IMG/VR virus record: IMGVR_UViG_3300028197_000147 | Coordinates: 1 to 25,113 of that record | DNA length: 25,113 bases | Reading direction: 5' to 3' (one strand) | Source of the DNA: a virus | Part shown: positions 7,911 through 15,955 of the stretch, one piece after another | Numbering within the stretch: position 1 is the stretch's first letter | Layout of the letters: each line of letters starts with the position of its first letter | Made by a program: the position numbers and the translations under genes | Notes under the pieces: generated by a model | The model's input: only the letters and a program-made list of their open reading frames with translations | Databases searched by the model: none | What the model was told of the DNA's origin: nothing

Positions 7911-7918
7911 TATTTATG
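7911..7918 (-). promoter_or_regulatory. Late-promoter-like octamer CATAAATA
   Basis: CATAAATA overlaps the TAA stop of the upstream 58-residue gene and lies 27 nt before the ATG at 7883, giving a leader with a normal Shine-Dalgarno. Confidence 0.5.
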
Positions 7919-8090
7919 GTTTAGAGAGCGGTGTCGAATGTAATTTATCGTCAATTTTATCAATTTTTTTTGATAATTTCTTTGAGGCCGAGTCATCATG
8001 TTTTCTTTTAGCTTCTCGGAGTTTCTTCTTCAGTGCAATCTTTTCCTCAATTGCACTTATCACGTCTGTTGATTTCAAGTTAGTAGTCAT
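7914..8090 (-). CDS. Small basic helical protein, 58 aa
   Basis: A short open frame opening MTTNLKSTDVISAIEEKIA, followed by KKKLREAKRKHDDSASKKL and a second Lys/Ile heptad stretch, ending HSTPLSKP. It appears to be two amphipathic, lysine-rich helices, perhaps a small coiled-coil DNA- or protein-binding peptide. It fills the otherwise empty space between the 129-aa gene and the 2OG oxygenase and follows the only perfect TATAAATA octamer I found in the window (8101-8108), which supports it as a real gene. No Shine-Dalgarno is seen. The function is unknown. Confidence 0.65.
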   Translation of the reverse strand: MTTNLKSTDVISAIEEKIALKKKLREAKRKHDDSASKKLSKKIDKIDDKLHSTPLSKP

Positions 8091-8100
8091 AATATAATAG

Positions 8101-8108
8101 TATTTATA
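8101..8108 (-). promoter_or_regulatory. Perfect T4-type late promoter TATAAATA
   Basis: The minus strand reads TATAAATACTATT, the full T4 late octamer with the downstream CTATT common at T4 late promoters. It sits in the short gap between the 2OG oxygenase and the 58-aa gene, 10 nt before the ATG at 8090. Confidence 0.65.
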
Positions 8109-8119
8109 GCATCTATAAA

Positions 8120-8770
8120 TTATGTTAATTTAGTTTCTCCAATTCTCAAGACACCAGTTCCCTTTATTCTAATGTTTCCCGATATTGTTATCCTAGGAGT
8201 AGTACTTAAGTTTGGTGATACTGCATGATAGATATGTGCTGGGAAAAAGTATACGGTTCCTTTACCTTTTATGGATGGAACATAATTTACTGAGGTGTCG
8301 TAAGCTTGTAGAAATTCTTGTAAACAGACTTCACTATTAGAAGCATGTTTGTTCTTAAATACAATATGTGAGTCACCAGCTTGATGTACATAACACCATG
8401 CAAAATCAGAAAACTTACTGCCTTGATGGTCATGTGAATCTTGGAATCCATGTTCTTCATATATGTTAATCCAAGGAACTTCTAATACACTTTTTAACAT
8501 TTCCTTTGGGCCTAGAGATTCTAGATAAGTTGTAAACTTATCAAAAATAATATCAGTTACAACATTGTAATCTACATGGTTATTGTCTTCTACTCCTTGT
8601 GATGTTTTACATTTACTAAATGTAAATTCTTCTTTACATAACTCATCAAGGTCTATGGTTTTAAACCATTCATCAATTGGGTCTGAATTTATTTGTATTG
8701 CAGTTATAGGATGTCCCCATAACAAATCGTCAGACCTTGAATTCTGAGAAATCTCGTTTCTGTCCATCAT
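8120..8770 (-). CDS. 2OG-Fe(II) oxygenase family protein, about 216 aa
   Basis: I take the ATG at 8770 (or the adjacent one at 8767) because GAGG lies 5-8 nt upstream; a longer frame from 8851 would overlap the helicase by 122 nt. The C-terminal half looks like a double-stranded beta-helix dioxygenase. SHDHQGSKFSDFAWCYVH carries the first metal-binding histidines (about H113/H115), and FFPAHIYHAVSPN with H182 is followed by TPRITISGN, whose Arg (about R193) would bind 2-oxoglutarate. This resembles the 2OG-Fe(II) oxygenases common in marine T4-like phages. The substrate is unknown: protein, nucleotide and DNA are all possible. It is separate from the TET-like enzyme at 17986-18987. The start overlaps the helicase stop by 41 nt. 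Confidence 0.7.
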   Translation of the reverse strand: MMDRNEISQNSRSDDLLWGHPITAIQINSDPIDEWFKTIDLDELCKEEFTFSKCKTSQGVEDNNHVDYNVVTDIIFDKFTTYLESLGPKEMLKSVLEVPWINIYEEHGFQDSHDHQGSKFSDFAWCYVHQAGDSHIVFKNKHASNSEVCLQEFLQAYDTSVNYVPSIKGKGTVYFFPAHIYHAVSPNLSTTPRITISGNIRIKGTGVLRIGETKLT

Positions 8771-10127
8771 TTCTTCCTCTATCAAACACTGGAACATCAT
8801 CGTTGACTGCTGAGTCAATGAGTTCTTCCTGTGCTTCTTGTTCACAGTCATAGAGTTTCATTCTACTTCTGTCGACACCTATGACAAACCTTTTAAATAC
8901 GGTTGGGTCATTGTATCTATTCTTTAATTGTTTTACTACCATTTGGTCTAGTTCTTCCAGTTCATCGGATGTAATCAGTGCAAACATAAAGTCTGCAGTC
9001 GCTGGTAATCCAAATGATTCTGAAGTATCTGTTAGTTCCACATCTGTAGAACCATAACCACTACGTGTTGTTTGTGTTGCACTCATGATTGGTACATCAA
9101 ACTCAACTGCAAGTCCTCTAAGTTCTTCTGCAATACTCTTCACTAATGTGTATGAGTTTGCACCAGCTCCTGGCTTGACTCTTGCACTTGAACATATATT
9201 TAGATAGTCGATATAAATCATATCGGGTTTAAAATCTTTCTTGATATTCAACTCTTGAAGTAGATGTCTGAAGTGACCTACATGAGCTGATGCAGTTGGA
9301 TATTCCTTTACGATAAGTTTACCTTTAGTCTTTTCTTTAATCTTGTCAATCTTCTTATCAAACATTTTCTTAGATAAGTCGGGTAAATCTTGCATAGGAA
9401 TATTCAATGTGTTTGCATCGATTCTTTCTGCAATCCTTTCCTCTGACATTTCTAATGTAATGTATAACACATTCTTGTTCATCATTAAGTTTGCAGATGC
9501 CATATGACACATGAATAATGACTTACCAACACCAGTACCAGCAAGACATATGTTTAAAGTTTTGTTTGGTAATCCACCTTTGGTGACTTTGTTGAAGTAT
9601 TCTAAATCGAATGGAAGTTTCTCTTCTTCAGTGTGATAGAATTCAAATCTATCGTCTGAGTTCTCAATGAAATCGTGACCGATATTAGTGTCAAACGATA
9701 CAGATAAAGCTTCTTTTAAAAGGTCGGGTATTTCCCCAGTCGAGCGTTGGGACTTTTTGTCGATGACTTCGATACTATCCATGACTGCAATATAGATTGC
9801 TCTATCTTGACACCACTTTTCAGTCTCTTCCACCAACCAATCGATTGGTGTGTCTTCTTTGTCCTTACTAATACTATCTACAATAGTTTTTGCACTAGAT
9901 AAAACACTGTCATTGAGTGACGAGTTGTTATCTAGATTTATGAGAAGTGCTTCCACTGTAGGTGGTTTAGTGTACTTATCGAAATAGGAACCTACTTCGT
10001 TGAACACGGTCTTCTCGTCCGACTCGGAGAAATACTCTTCCTTAAGGAATGGTATTACCTTCCTTGTAAACTCTTCACTCTGAACTAGGTTGTTCAGTAT
10101 CGTCTGTTCTAGTCTCACTGTTTCCAT
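8730..10127 (-). CDS. 41: Replicative DNA helicase, DnaB/gp41 type, 465 aa
   Basis: The protein would unwind DNA at the phage replication fork as a hexamer with primase. From the ATG at 10127 ([10 protein letters not shown]) an N-terminal helical domain (about 1-150) precedes a RecA-like motor. Walker A is GTGVGKS at about 197-203, the Walker B strand is MIYIDYLNI, and an [11 protein letters not shown] stretch fits the H3/loop region. A longer in-frame start at 10157 would add ten basic residues but has a larger overlap; AGGA lies upstream of 10127. The length is close to T4 gp41 (475 aa). The gene overlaps the uvsX end by 53 nt, and the next gene overlaps its stop, so the set is co-translated. 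Confidence 0.93.
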   Translation of the reverse strand: METVRLEQTILNNLVQSEEFTRKVIPFLKEEYFSESDEKTVFNEVGSYFDKYTKPPTVEALLINLDNNSSLNDSVLSSAKTIVDSISKDKEDTPIDWLVEETEKWCQDRAIYIAVMDSIEVIDKKSQRSTGEIPDLLKEALSVSFDTNIGHDFIENSDDRFEFYHTEEEKLPFDLEYFNKVTKGGLPNKTLNICLAGTGVGKSLFMCHMASANLMMNKNVLYITLEMSEERIAERIDANTLNIPMQDLPDLSKKMFDKKIDKIKEKTKGKLIVKEYPTASAHVGHFRHLLQELNIKKDFKPDMIYIDYLNICSSARVKPGAGANSYTLVKSIAEELRGLAVEFDVPIMSATQTTRSGYGSTDVELTDTSESFGLPATADFMFALITSDELEELDQMVVKQLKNRYNDPTVFKRFVIGVDRSRMKLYDCEQEAQEELIDSAVNDDVPVFDRGRNDGQKRDFSEFKV

Positions 10128-11130
10128 ATTTGAAATATTCCTGTGCTTTCTCTTCAAGAAGTCCCATTACCTCGGGGGTAAAGTGTTTCTCGGGATTGTT
10201 ATTAATTGTCTTACCGAATTCGGTTTTACCTGTAGGTAGTTTAACACGAGTTCCTTCTTTTGTAAAGACGCCAAATGCAAGTGCCATGTCTAATAGACCA
10301 TAGTACCTATCCAATCCTTTCTCATAAGAAAGTCTAACATCCACTATTCTATTCTCAACCGTCAATCTTGACTTTGCATTCTTACAGTGAATTATATTTC
10401 CAATAACTTCTGTTCCATCTTTCTCTTTCTTCTTTGAAAGATAAATGATTGATGATGCAGCGTACTTGAGTCCACTACCACCACCCATTTCTTTCTGAGG
10501 GAACATAGAACCAATCACATCATATGTGTGGTTCGTAACTATCATAGGAACACCAACACGTCCTAGTTTAAGAGTCAATACTCTGAATGCACCTTTTACT
10601 ACTTGGGCTCTCGTCATATCTTTAGTCTCTTTACCTTCTGCAGTATCTTCGATTTCTTTAGTAGTTGATAACATACCAAGTGAATCTAAACACATCATCA
10701 TAGGTGGACGTTTTGATTTTGGGGTTTCTGCATACTTATCTAGTATGCTGATTGCTTGATTTCTGAATTCTTGTACAGTAACAACTGGTACGATTACCAT
10801 TCTATTGGAATCAATTCCTCTAGATTCAATCATATCTTTTGATATTGCTGACTCAGACTCAAAGTAAATAACTGCAGATTCGGGGTTATCAGATAGGAAT
10901 TGTTTTACCATGCCTAATGCAAAGTAAGTTTTACCTGTTGCTGATTCTCCTGCGATTGCAGTAATTTTGTTGTCGGGGAGTCCACCGTATAGTGAACCAC
11001 TTAATAGTGCATTGAAAATGTGACTACCTGTGTCTACAAAGGTATCAACATCTCCAGCTGCAACACCGTCCGAAACAATATTTGCATATTCGTTTCCCGA
11101 TGCTTTTACTAAATCTTTAATAAATGACAT
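10075..11130 (-). CDS. uvsX: RecA-like recombinase UvsX, 351 aa
   Basis: UvsX forms filaments on single-stranded DNA and catalyses strand exchange for recombination-dependent replication and repair. The RecA fold is clear: Walker A GESATGKT at 61-68, a Walker B strand [11 protein letters not shown], a VTNHTYDV segment corresponding to motif 3, and [13 protein letters not shown] as the loop-2-like region. The acidic C-terminal tail ([13 protein letters not shown]) is typical of UvsX/RecA. Length is slightly below T4 UvsX (391 aa). GGAG lies about 8 nt before the ATG, and a sigma70-type promoter lies just upstream. Confidence 0.95.
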   Translation of the reverse strand: MSFIKDLVKASGNEYANIVSDGVAAGDVDTFVDTGSHIFNALLSGSLYGGLPDNKITAIAGESATGKTYFALGMVKQFLSDNPESAVIYFESESAISKDMIESRGIDSNRMVIVPVVTVQEFRNQAISILDKYAETPKSKRPPMMMCLDSLGMLSTTKEIEDTAEGKETKDMTRAQVVKGAFRVLTLKLGRVGVPMIVTNHTYDVIGSMFPQKEMGGGSGLKYAASSIIYLSKKKEKDGTEVIGNIIHCKNAKSRLTVENRIVDVRLSYEKGLDRYYGLLDMALAFGVFTKEGTRVKLPTGKTEFGKTINNNPEKHFTPEVMGLLEEKAQEYFKYGNSETRTDDTEQPSSE

Positions 11131-11154
11131 AACACTTCTCCATAATGTATATCC

Positions 11155-11183
11155 ATTATAGACTATGTTCGGGGTTTATGCAA
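11155..11183 (-). promoter_or_regulatory. Sigma70-type promoter of uvsX
   Basis: The minus strand has TTGCAT (11183-11178), a 17-nt spacer and a perfect TATAAT (11160-11155). A GGAG Shine-Dalgarno and the uvsX ATG follow within 25 nt. It suggests host-sigma-driven early or middle expression of the uvsX-gp41 unit. Confidence 0.6.
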
Positions 11184-11190
11184 GGGGGTT

Positions 11191-11370
11191 TTAGAGTTTT
11201 TTTTCTATTTTTGTAAGCTGTTTACCAACTTGTGACATCTTCATATCAAACTTAGTATGCTCTTTCATCATTGATGTTAACTTAGTCATTGACACTTCTA
11301 GATGCATTATAAAACCGAATATAGTTAATATCATTGCTATATAAAAACAGTCCATAGCGGTGATAATCAT
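11191..11370 (-). CDS. Small membrane protein, 59 aa
   Basis: The frame begins at ATG 11370 (MIITAMDCFY), one base after the nuclease stop; a longer TTG start at 11388 is less likely. A single hydrophobic helix (FYIAMILTIFGFIMHL, about residues 9-24) is followed by a charged amphipathic helix rich in Met, Lys and Glu that could form a coiled coil. It has the look of a type II small phage membrane protein such as an accessory lysis or superinfection-related peptide, but no family is recognised. Confidence 0.6.
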   Translation of the reverse strand: MIITAMDCFYIAMILTIFGFIMHLEVSMTKLTSMMKEHTKFDMKMSQVGKQLTKIEKKL

Positions 11371-11371
11371 T

Positions 11372-11830
11372 CTAGGATACCTCGTCAATCTGTTCTTGAG
11401 TAACAGTTCCTTTCTCTAAAAGAAGTTGTCTATGTTCCATGTGACGTTCTGTAGTAGTATCTTTGTTCTCACCAGTATATTCTACTGCATGATGGTCAAG
11501 AATCATTTGTTTATTGATATTGATGACTGACTCATCTTCGTTATGAACAAATAACTCTCCAAGTATTCTTCCGAATTTTCCTTTGTCGTGACTAATGAGG
11601 GTGATATCACCTTCTGATAAAAGATGTGTAAGATGTTTCTTAGATGCTTTACCAAATAATTTCTCCACTAAATCTCTTGTACGTGACTCGGGGGTATCGA
11701 TTCCCATAAGACGCACTCTTTGTTTTTTTAGAACTGTAGAAAAGCCTAAGTCGATATCGACATCAACTGTATCGCCGTCTACGATTTTTGTTACCTTAAC
11801 GTGAAATTCACTTTGTTTGAATATAGCCAT
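11372..11830 (-). CDS. Thermonuclease (staphylococcal-nuclease-like), 152 aa
   Basis: An OB-fold nuclease that would cleave DNA or RNA with calcium. The family signatures appear in order: KIVDGDTVDVDIDLGF (metal-binding Asp region), RVRLMGIDTPESRTRD (catalytic Arg and Glu) and DKGKFGRILGELFV (second catalytic Arg). No signal peptide is present, so it acts in the cytoplasm, perhaps in host DNA degradation or genome processing; similar genes are common in marine T4-like phages. A CTAAATA element lies 5 nt before the ATG, with no Shine-Dalgarno. Confidence 0.88.
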   Translation of the reverse strand: MAIFKQSEFHVKVTKIVDGDTVDVDIDLGFSTVLKKQRVRLMGIDTPESRTRDLVEKLFGKASKKHLTHLLSEGDITLISHDKGKFGRILGELFVHNEDESVININKQMILDHHAVEYTGENKDTTTERHMEHRQLLLEKGTVTQEQIDEVS

Positions 11831-11835
11831 AAACT

Positions 11836-11843
11836 TATTTAGT
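11836..11843 (-). promoter_or_regulatory. Weak late-promoter-like element ACTAAATA
   Basis: ACTAAATA matches 6 of 8 late-consensus positions and ends exactly 5 nt before the ATG at 11830. The spacing matches that at 2400, 4948 and 12334. Confidence 0.35.
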
Positions 11844-11851
11844 TTTTTTCT

Positions 11852-12334
11852 TCACTCGATGAAGTCTTCTCTTGAAAGGGGTGGCGGGTTGTTATGACCT
11901 ATCATTGATTGGTCTAAAATAGGATGTGTATAACCTTCTGTTTGTTTTGTCTCATAGTCCACCATCGCTTGTCTGATAGCGTCTTCTGCTAGTACACTGC
12001 AATGTAATTTTATCGGTGGTAATTGTAACACCTCTGCAATATCTTTGTCCTTGATGAGTTTTGCTTCTGCAATAGTCTTACCCATCATCATGTCTACGAA
12101 CAATGACGAAGATGCAATTGCACTTCCACATCCGTAAGTCTTGAATTTTACATCGACAATTTTTTCGTTGTCATCTAGTAATAGTTGAAGTTGCATCACA
12201 TCACCACAAGCAGGAGCTCCTGCAAGTCCTGTTGCGACCTTGGGGTCTTTCCTATCTAGTGAACCAACTGAGTGTTTTTTTGGGTTTGCAAGAACGGATT
12301 CGAATCGTTTTACTACTTCATCTGAGTATGCCAT
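11852..12334 (-). CDS. iscU: Fe-S cluster scaffold IscU, 160 aa, with C-terminal extension
   Basis: IscU is the scaffold on which IscS-derived sulfur and iron form 2Fe-2S clusters before HscA/HscB-assisted transfer. All key residues are visible: C43 and D45 in GAPACGDVMQLQ, C69 in KTYGCGSAIASSS, and H111-C112 in KLHCSVLAEDA. The chaperone-recognition motif appears as LPPIK at 105-109 (usual LPPVK). Bacterial IscU is about 128 aa; here a tail of about 25 residues (GYTHPILDQSMIGHNNPPP, then LSREDFIE) is added. No iscS, iscA or fdx is nearby, so it must work with host partners. A GATAAATA octamer lies 5 nt before the ATG. This is a likely host-derived auxiliary metabolic gene. Confidence 0.92.
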   Translation of the reverse strand: MAYSDEVVKRFESVLANPKKHSVGSLDRKDPKVATGLAGAPACGDVMQLQLLLDDNEKIVDVKFKTYGCGSAIASSSLFVDMMMGKTIAEAKLIKDKDIAEVLQLPPIKLHCSVLAEDAIRQAMVDYETKQTEGYTHPILDQSMIGHNNPPPLSREDFIE

Positions 12335-12339
12335 ACTAG

Positions 12340-12347
12340 TATTTATC
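12340..12347 (-). promoter_or_regulatory. Late-promoter-like octamer GATAAATA
   Basis: GATAAATACTAGT directly precedes the iscU ATG, with the octamer 5 nt upstream. The gp43 TAA stop is embedded in it. Predicted transcription would start at the iscU start codon. Confidence 0.5.
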
Positions 12348-14835
12348 CGAAAAACGAATCAAGCGAAGCAACTGGTTCGACATTCCAGCCAATCTTTTCT
12401 ATAACCACCTTCAGTGGTTCTATGAATGACTTGTCAAATTGCATGTCATAATTCAAATACTTGTGTAAATCCATTTCTCTTGGTAACACGTTTAGAAAAG
12501 ATATGACGTTCTCGTTGATTGGGTTAGGTGTTGTGAGATATGTAAAGTGTAGTTTCTCTCCACTCTTAATCAACTCATAACGTTTGTGAATGTTCTTTTG
12601 TTTTAGATGATGATTGTAAAGTAAGGCACCGCGTACGTGTATGGGTGTACCCTTGGTGTAAATCATTGTTGGGTCTGCATACTGTCCGAGATTATTACAA
12701 CCTCTTGGTGAAGACATTTCTTCGGGTGGTAACCTACGGAAGTCCATACGAGCACCTTCAACAAAATCCCATAGTTCTTCTTCAGTTCCTTGCATCACAA
12801 TCTTGAATGCATCTGTAAGTTTACCTCTGACCCATTGTGGTGTACTGGACTTTGCAGTCTCAATACCCATCATCTTGAGTTTGGGTTCGGCTAGTCTGAC
12901 TCCTTCGTTGTCGATGACGTTGAGGATGTATCTTTTCTTTGCAGTCCAAATCCCACGGTCTGCGATGACCTCTCTCCCCATTTCCATCTTCTGTTCGTAG
13001 GCATTGGTGTACTCTGCAAGTTCTTTGAAGCCCTCTTCAAGAACTTCTTCCATGTGGGATTTTGCAATTGAGTCGATAAAGTTTGTGATTTTGGTTTTAT
13101 CAGTTTCATTAGGCATTACCTTCTGTATCAGTTTGTCTAGTGTTATGTAAACAGAATCAGTATCCATTGCAACAACATAATCTTCATCTGTCTTGAGTGT
13201 GGTATTCAACCAATCATTGATTGTTTTCTCTGCATGTTTGATAATCAACTGACCCGACAATGTGATTGCCTCTGCAAGTTGTGGGTCAAAGAATGCAAAG
13301 TATTGATTTGCCAAGGCACCATAAGCTGAGTTAAGTGCAATCTTTCTAACCTGTTGGTTGTTGTAAGAACGTTTGATTAATGTGTTGAGTTCATTCTTAC
13401 GTTTCCTGTCTGTACAAGTTTGTAGTTCCTTCTGATACTCAATCATTTTACCCTTCCACATCTTACGTTCGTCATAGAACTTCTGCATAAGTTCGGGAAG
13501 GAAACCTTGTCTGTCGTTAGAGAATCTAGCACCGTTTGGTGTGATACCGAATGCACCATCAACTACTGTTTCTTTGTTGAATAGTTTCTCTACGGATGTG
13601 TCTGTCAATCCTCTCTGCATCTTCTCGGGTGAGATATTGTACTGCATGATGATGTGTGGATACAGTGAGTTCAAGTCGAATGAAACGACCCATTCATGTT
13701 TACCCACCAATGGTTCTTTAACGTATGCACCTTGAATTCTATCACCTTTTGTTTGTGATAGTCTCTGTGGTGGTGTTGCAATCTTCTGTTCCTTAAGGAA
13801 GTTATAGATGATTGTCTCCCAATACTTGACCATACCAAATGTATCATTGTAGTTACACTTTGCATTGTAAGACATGGCAAGAATCAATTCCATCAATCCT
13901 AGTTTCTCTTCTAGGTCTTCTACCAAGGTAACATCCTTTACATTGTATGCAAGGAACTTGGAATAGTTTAGTCTGTATAAATGATGGAGTGAACCTTCTT
14001 CTGAGTAATCAATCTTAGCCTTACCCAGTTCAACCATAGCAATATGGTCTAGTCTGTAGGACTCTTGATTTACGAATGTATGTTTTTTGTATAGTTCTAG
14101 GTAATCAATTACATTGATTCCATACAGATTAAAAACCTGTTGTTGAGAGCCCCAATTGGTTTTAAATTCTCTGACATCACACATGTTCCATGGTGAGAAT
14201 TTTCTATGTGAGTCAGCACCAAAGACTCTGTCGACACGATTACACAAATAAGTAATATCAAAAGTATTAACATTCCAGCCTGTGATGATATCGAACTTCT
14301 CTTTTCTCCAGTACTTGATGAATTGTTCAAGTAGGTCTTTCTCATCCTGTGCTTCATGATATGTTACGTTTGCTGGTTTGTCATCCCACGGCCCAATCCC
14401 GAATGTGTGAGCCATGAATCTGAACGGTTTGATTGTGATTGCATTGACCTTTTCCAAAGCTTGCATGGGTTCGGGGAACCCATCTTCACATTCACACTCA
14501 ATGTCGAGTGTTGCAATCTTGATGACCTTTGGGTCATACTTGATATCACCTTGAAACTTGTCTGCAATATATGTATAGATGTATCTATCATATCCATGGA
14601 TTTCCATCCCTGCTGTTCCAGCAAACTTCTCACGGAACTTTCTTGCACCGCCCATTGAACTGAGATTGACAACCTCAAGGTTCTTTCCATCCAATGACTT
14701 GAATGCAGAGGGTTTCTTTGTTGGGACGTAATGGTTGGGACGGTAATCCACAGACATCTGAACCTGTTTTTTACCTTGGTAACCTTTTACGAGTATCTTG
14801 TCGCGAGTACGACACACATTAGTATAAAAATCCAT
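12343..14835 (-). CDS. 43: Family-B DNA polymerase gp43, 830 aa
   Basis: The phage replicative polymerase with proofreading exonuclease. Exo I is DIE at 111-113, Exo II FDIITGWNVNTFD at 181-193 and Exo III YNVKD at 297-301. Pol motif A is FDLNSLYP at 386-393, B is KIALNSAYGA at 498-507 and C is MDTDSVY at 557-563. All catalytic acids are present. The length is a little below T4 gp43 (898 aa). The C-terminus SLDSFFG looks like the clamp-binding peptide by which T4-family polymerases hold gp45. A perfect palindrome overlaps the promoter and reaches the base next to the ATG. Shadow frames inside the gene were ignored. Confidence 0.96.
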   Translation of the reverse strand: MDFYTNVCRTRDKILVKGYQGKKQVQMSVDYRPNHYVPTKKPSAFKSLDGKNLEVVNLSSMGGARKFREKFAGTAGMEIHGYDRYIYTYIADKFQGDIKYDPKVIKIATLDIECECEDGFPEPMQALEKVNAITIKPFRFMAHTFGIGPWDDKPANVTYHEAQDEKDLLEQFIKYWRKEKFDIITGWNVNTFDITYLCNRVDRVFGADSHRKFSPWNMCDVREFKTNWGSQQQVFNLYGINVIDYLELYKKHTFVNQESYRLDHIAMVELGKAKIDYSEEGSLHHLYRLNYSKFLAYNVKDVTLVEDLEEKLGLMELILAMSYNAKCNYNDTFGMVKYWETIIYNFLKEQKIATPPQRLSQTKGDRIQGAYVKEPLVGKHEWVVSFDLNSLYPHIIMQYNISPEKMQRGLTDTSVEKLFNKETVVDGAFGITPNGARFSNDRQGFLPELMQKFYDERKMWKGKMIEYQKELQTCTDRKRKNELNTLIKRSYNNQQVRKIALNSAYGALANQYFAFFDPQLAEAITLSGQLIIKHAEKTINDWLNTTLKTDEDYVVAMDTDSVYITLDKLIQKVMPNETDKTKITNFIDSIAKSHMEEVLEEGFKELAEYTNAYEQKMEMGREVIADRGIWTAKKRYILNVIDNEGVRLAEPKLKMMGIETAKSSTPQWVRGKLTDAFKIVMQGTEEELWDFVEGARMDFRRLPPEEMSSPRGCNNLGQYADPTMIYTKGTPIHVRGALLYNHHLKQKNIHKRYELIKSGEKLHFTYLTTPNPINENVISFLNVLPREMDLHKYLNYDMQFDKSFIEPLKVVIEKIGWNVEPVASLDSFFG

Positions 14836-14836
14836 A

Positions 14837-14851
14837 CTGTTATTATAACAG
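14837..14851 (-). promoter_or_regulatory. Palindrome at gp43 start, candidate operator
   Basis: CTGTTAT-A-ATAACAG is a perfect 15-bp palindrome one base before the gp43 ATG and covering the -10 box. As RNA it can fold a 6-bp stem with a UAA loop. T4 gp43 represses its own translation through a hairpin near its start, so this may be an analogous site. A DNA operator is the alternative. Confidence 0.5.
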
Positions 14852-14870
14852 AAAGTCTTCTATTCTACAA
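14842..14870 (-). promoter_or_regulatory. Sigma70-type promoter of gp43
   Basis: TTGTAG (14870-14865), 17-nt spacer, TATAAT (14847-14842). The -10 lies inside the palindrome at 14837-14851, and transcription would start at or very near the ATG. Confidence 0.5.
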
Positions 14871-15096
14871 GTGTTTTTTTACTCTCAAAGTCGAAATTCT
14901 TTTTGATTACAGATTTGATTTCTTCCCAGTGTCCTATCTTGTTCAGTTCACTTTCAACTGAAGCCATAAGGTCGGGGTGGTCTGCTGTACCACTTGCATT
15001 TTTTGTTAACACTTCAACATTGATTTTGTGTTTTGCAATCTGAGCGTTTGCGTTTTGTACTTGAGCCATTAAGACTCTATCCATAAAATCTACCAT
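14860..15096 (-). CDS. Hypothetical helical protein, 78 aa
   Basis: A small soluble protein opening MVDFMDRVLMAQVQNANAQ and predicted to be helical, with a Gly/His/Pro break (NASGTADHPDL) between two helices and a lysine-rich C-terminal stretch. Its ATG follows the TAA of the 88-aa gene by one base, so it is co-expressed with it. It is close upstream of gp43 but does not overlap it. No family is recognised. Confidence 0.65.
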   Translation of the reverse strand: MVDFMDRVLMAQVQNANAQIAKHKINVEVLTKNASGTADHPDLMASVESELNKIGHWEEIKSVIKKNFDFESKKTLVE

Positions 15097-15097
15097 A

Positions 15098-15364
15098 TTA
15101 TTTATTTCCTGTTAGAACCTTGTAGTTTGTTGCAAGGTTTGGTCTAGGTTCAAAACATGTCACTACTCTGACTTTTGATATGTCAAAGGTAAAATCCTTT
15201 GCATAAGGAATCCATGGAGCTAGACCTACTTCCATTTGTTCCCCTTCTACTGATACGATACAAGCATGTGCTTCTTCTACAGTATATTTAAAAAATGACT
15301 CTTTCACTTTACCAATAACAACGTCTCCGTTTTCTAAACGTAGGCACTTGATAAGATTAGACAT
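15098..15364 (-). CDS. Small beta-barrel-like protein, possibly Sm-like, 88 aa
   Basis: The sequence is a series of short beta strands: IKCLRLENGDVVIGKVKES, an ACIVSVEGEQMEVG stretch, a Pro/Trp turn (LAPWIPYAKDF) and an RVVTCFEPRPN end. The NGDVVIGKV opening resembles small Sm/Hfq-like barrels I recall among marine phage proteins, which would suggest RNA or protein binding. This is fold-level inference only. It overlaps the lysozyme end by 8 nt, with GGAG about 12 nt before the ATG. Confidence 0.6.
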   Translation of the reverse strand: MSNLIKCLRLENGDVVIGKVKESFFKYTVEEAHACIVSVEGEQMEVGLAPWIPYAKDFTFDISKVRVVTCFEPRPNLATNYKVLTGNK

Positions 15365-15806
15365 TTAATACAAGCTCCTGTAGTTCTTTCGAACGTCTTC
15401 CGACCTGTCCAAACCATTTGGAATCTTCCATTTCATATGCCATTTTTTTCCAATCATGAGACCTAGCTGCACCCATCATACCTTTAAAGTATCCTAGTCT
15501 TGTTGCACCTAAGTTAAAAGTCATGTTGACTAATACATGTTGTATATCTTCGGGTAGATTATAAAATGCTTCCTCTGTACCAAAAACATGAATTGCTTCT
15601 GCAACATGTTTATCAAAATCATAATCATATATATCATCAACTCTTTGTTGTGATACTGGTGTTCCTACTGGTTTACCATGTTCGGGGTCGCCTTCTTTAA
15701 TTAGGTGTCCTACACCAAAAGTTAAGTATCCTAGTGAGTCTGCATAGACTTCTAATACCTCACCTTCGTGTCTTTTAATTTGTTCTTTCAATACTTCTCT
15801 GTTCAT
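15357..15806 (-). CDS. T4-type lysozyme (GH24 endolysin), 149 aa
   Basis: Muramidase that would cleave peptidoglycan between MurNAc and GlcNAc, either as endolysin or as a tail lysozyme. The catalytic triad keeps the T4 lysozyme spacing: E14 in KRHEGEVLEVY, D23, and T29 in SLGYLTFGVGH (T4 has E11, D20, T26). The C-terminal half has the expected LVNMTFNLGATRLGYF and KWFGQVGRRSKEL helices. No signal peptide or SAR segment is seen, so release would need a holin, which is not evident here. AGGAGA lies about 12 nt upstream and the ATG overlaps the TGA of the 50-aa gene. Confidence 0.92.
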   Translation of the reverse strand: MNREVLKEQIKRHEGEVLEVYADSLGYLTFGVGHLIKEGDPEHGKPVGTPVSQQRVDDIYDYDFDKHVAEAIHVFGTEEAFYNLPEDIQHVLVNMTFNLGATRLGYFKGMMGAARSHDWKKMAYEMEDSKWFGQVGRRSKELQELVLNV

Positions 15807-15955
15807 AATTCTTGATACTCTCCTAAGTATTTACCACCCATATCGGTGACAATTTGTGCGACTTTAGCGTCGTAATCTGATTCATCCGTATAATTTATTA
15901 TAGGATAGTGTATATTACTCTCTGAGTCTTCGATTTTAGCTTGTCTTGATTTCAT
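15803..15955 (-). CDS. Small protein, 50 aa, coupled to lysozyme
   Basis: An open frame opening MKSRQAKIEDSESNIHYPI and ending MGGKYLGEYQEL. Its start overlaps the upstream 104-aa gene by 20 nt and its TGA overlaps the lysozyme ATG, while the lysozyme Shine-Dalgarno lies inside its last codons. Translating it would therefore feed ribosomes into the lysozyme gene. It is hydrophilic with an N-terminal basic patch. The function is unknown and conservation elsewhere would confirm it. Confidence 0.6.
   Translation of the reverse strand: MKSRQAKIEDSESNIHYPIINYTDESDYDAKVAQIVTDMGGKYLGEYQEL

Noticed and set aside
8771-8851. Longer start of the 2OG oxygenase at 8851
   Set aside because: It would overlap the helicase by 122 nt; ATG at 8770 has GAGG at a good distance.
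11371-11388. TTG start of the small membrane protein
   Set aside because: ATG at 11370 lies one base after the nuclease stop and gives a neat N-terminus.
14356-14690. Overlapping frames on both strands within gp43
   Set aside because: They cover conserved exonuclease-domain codons of gp43 and show no start signals of their own.
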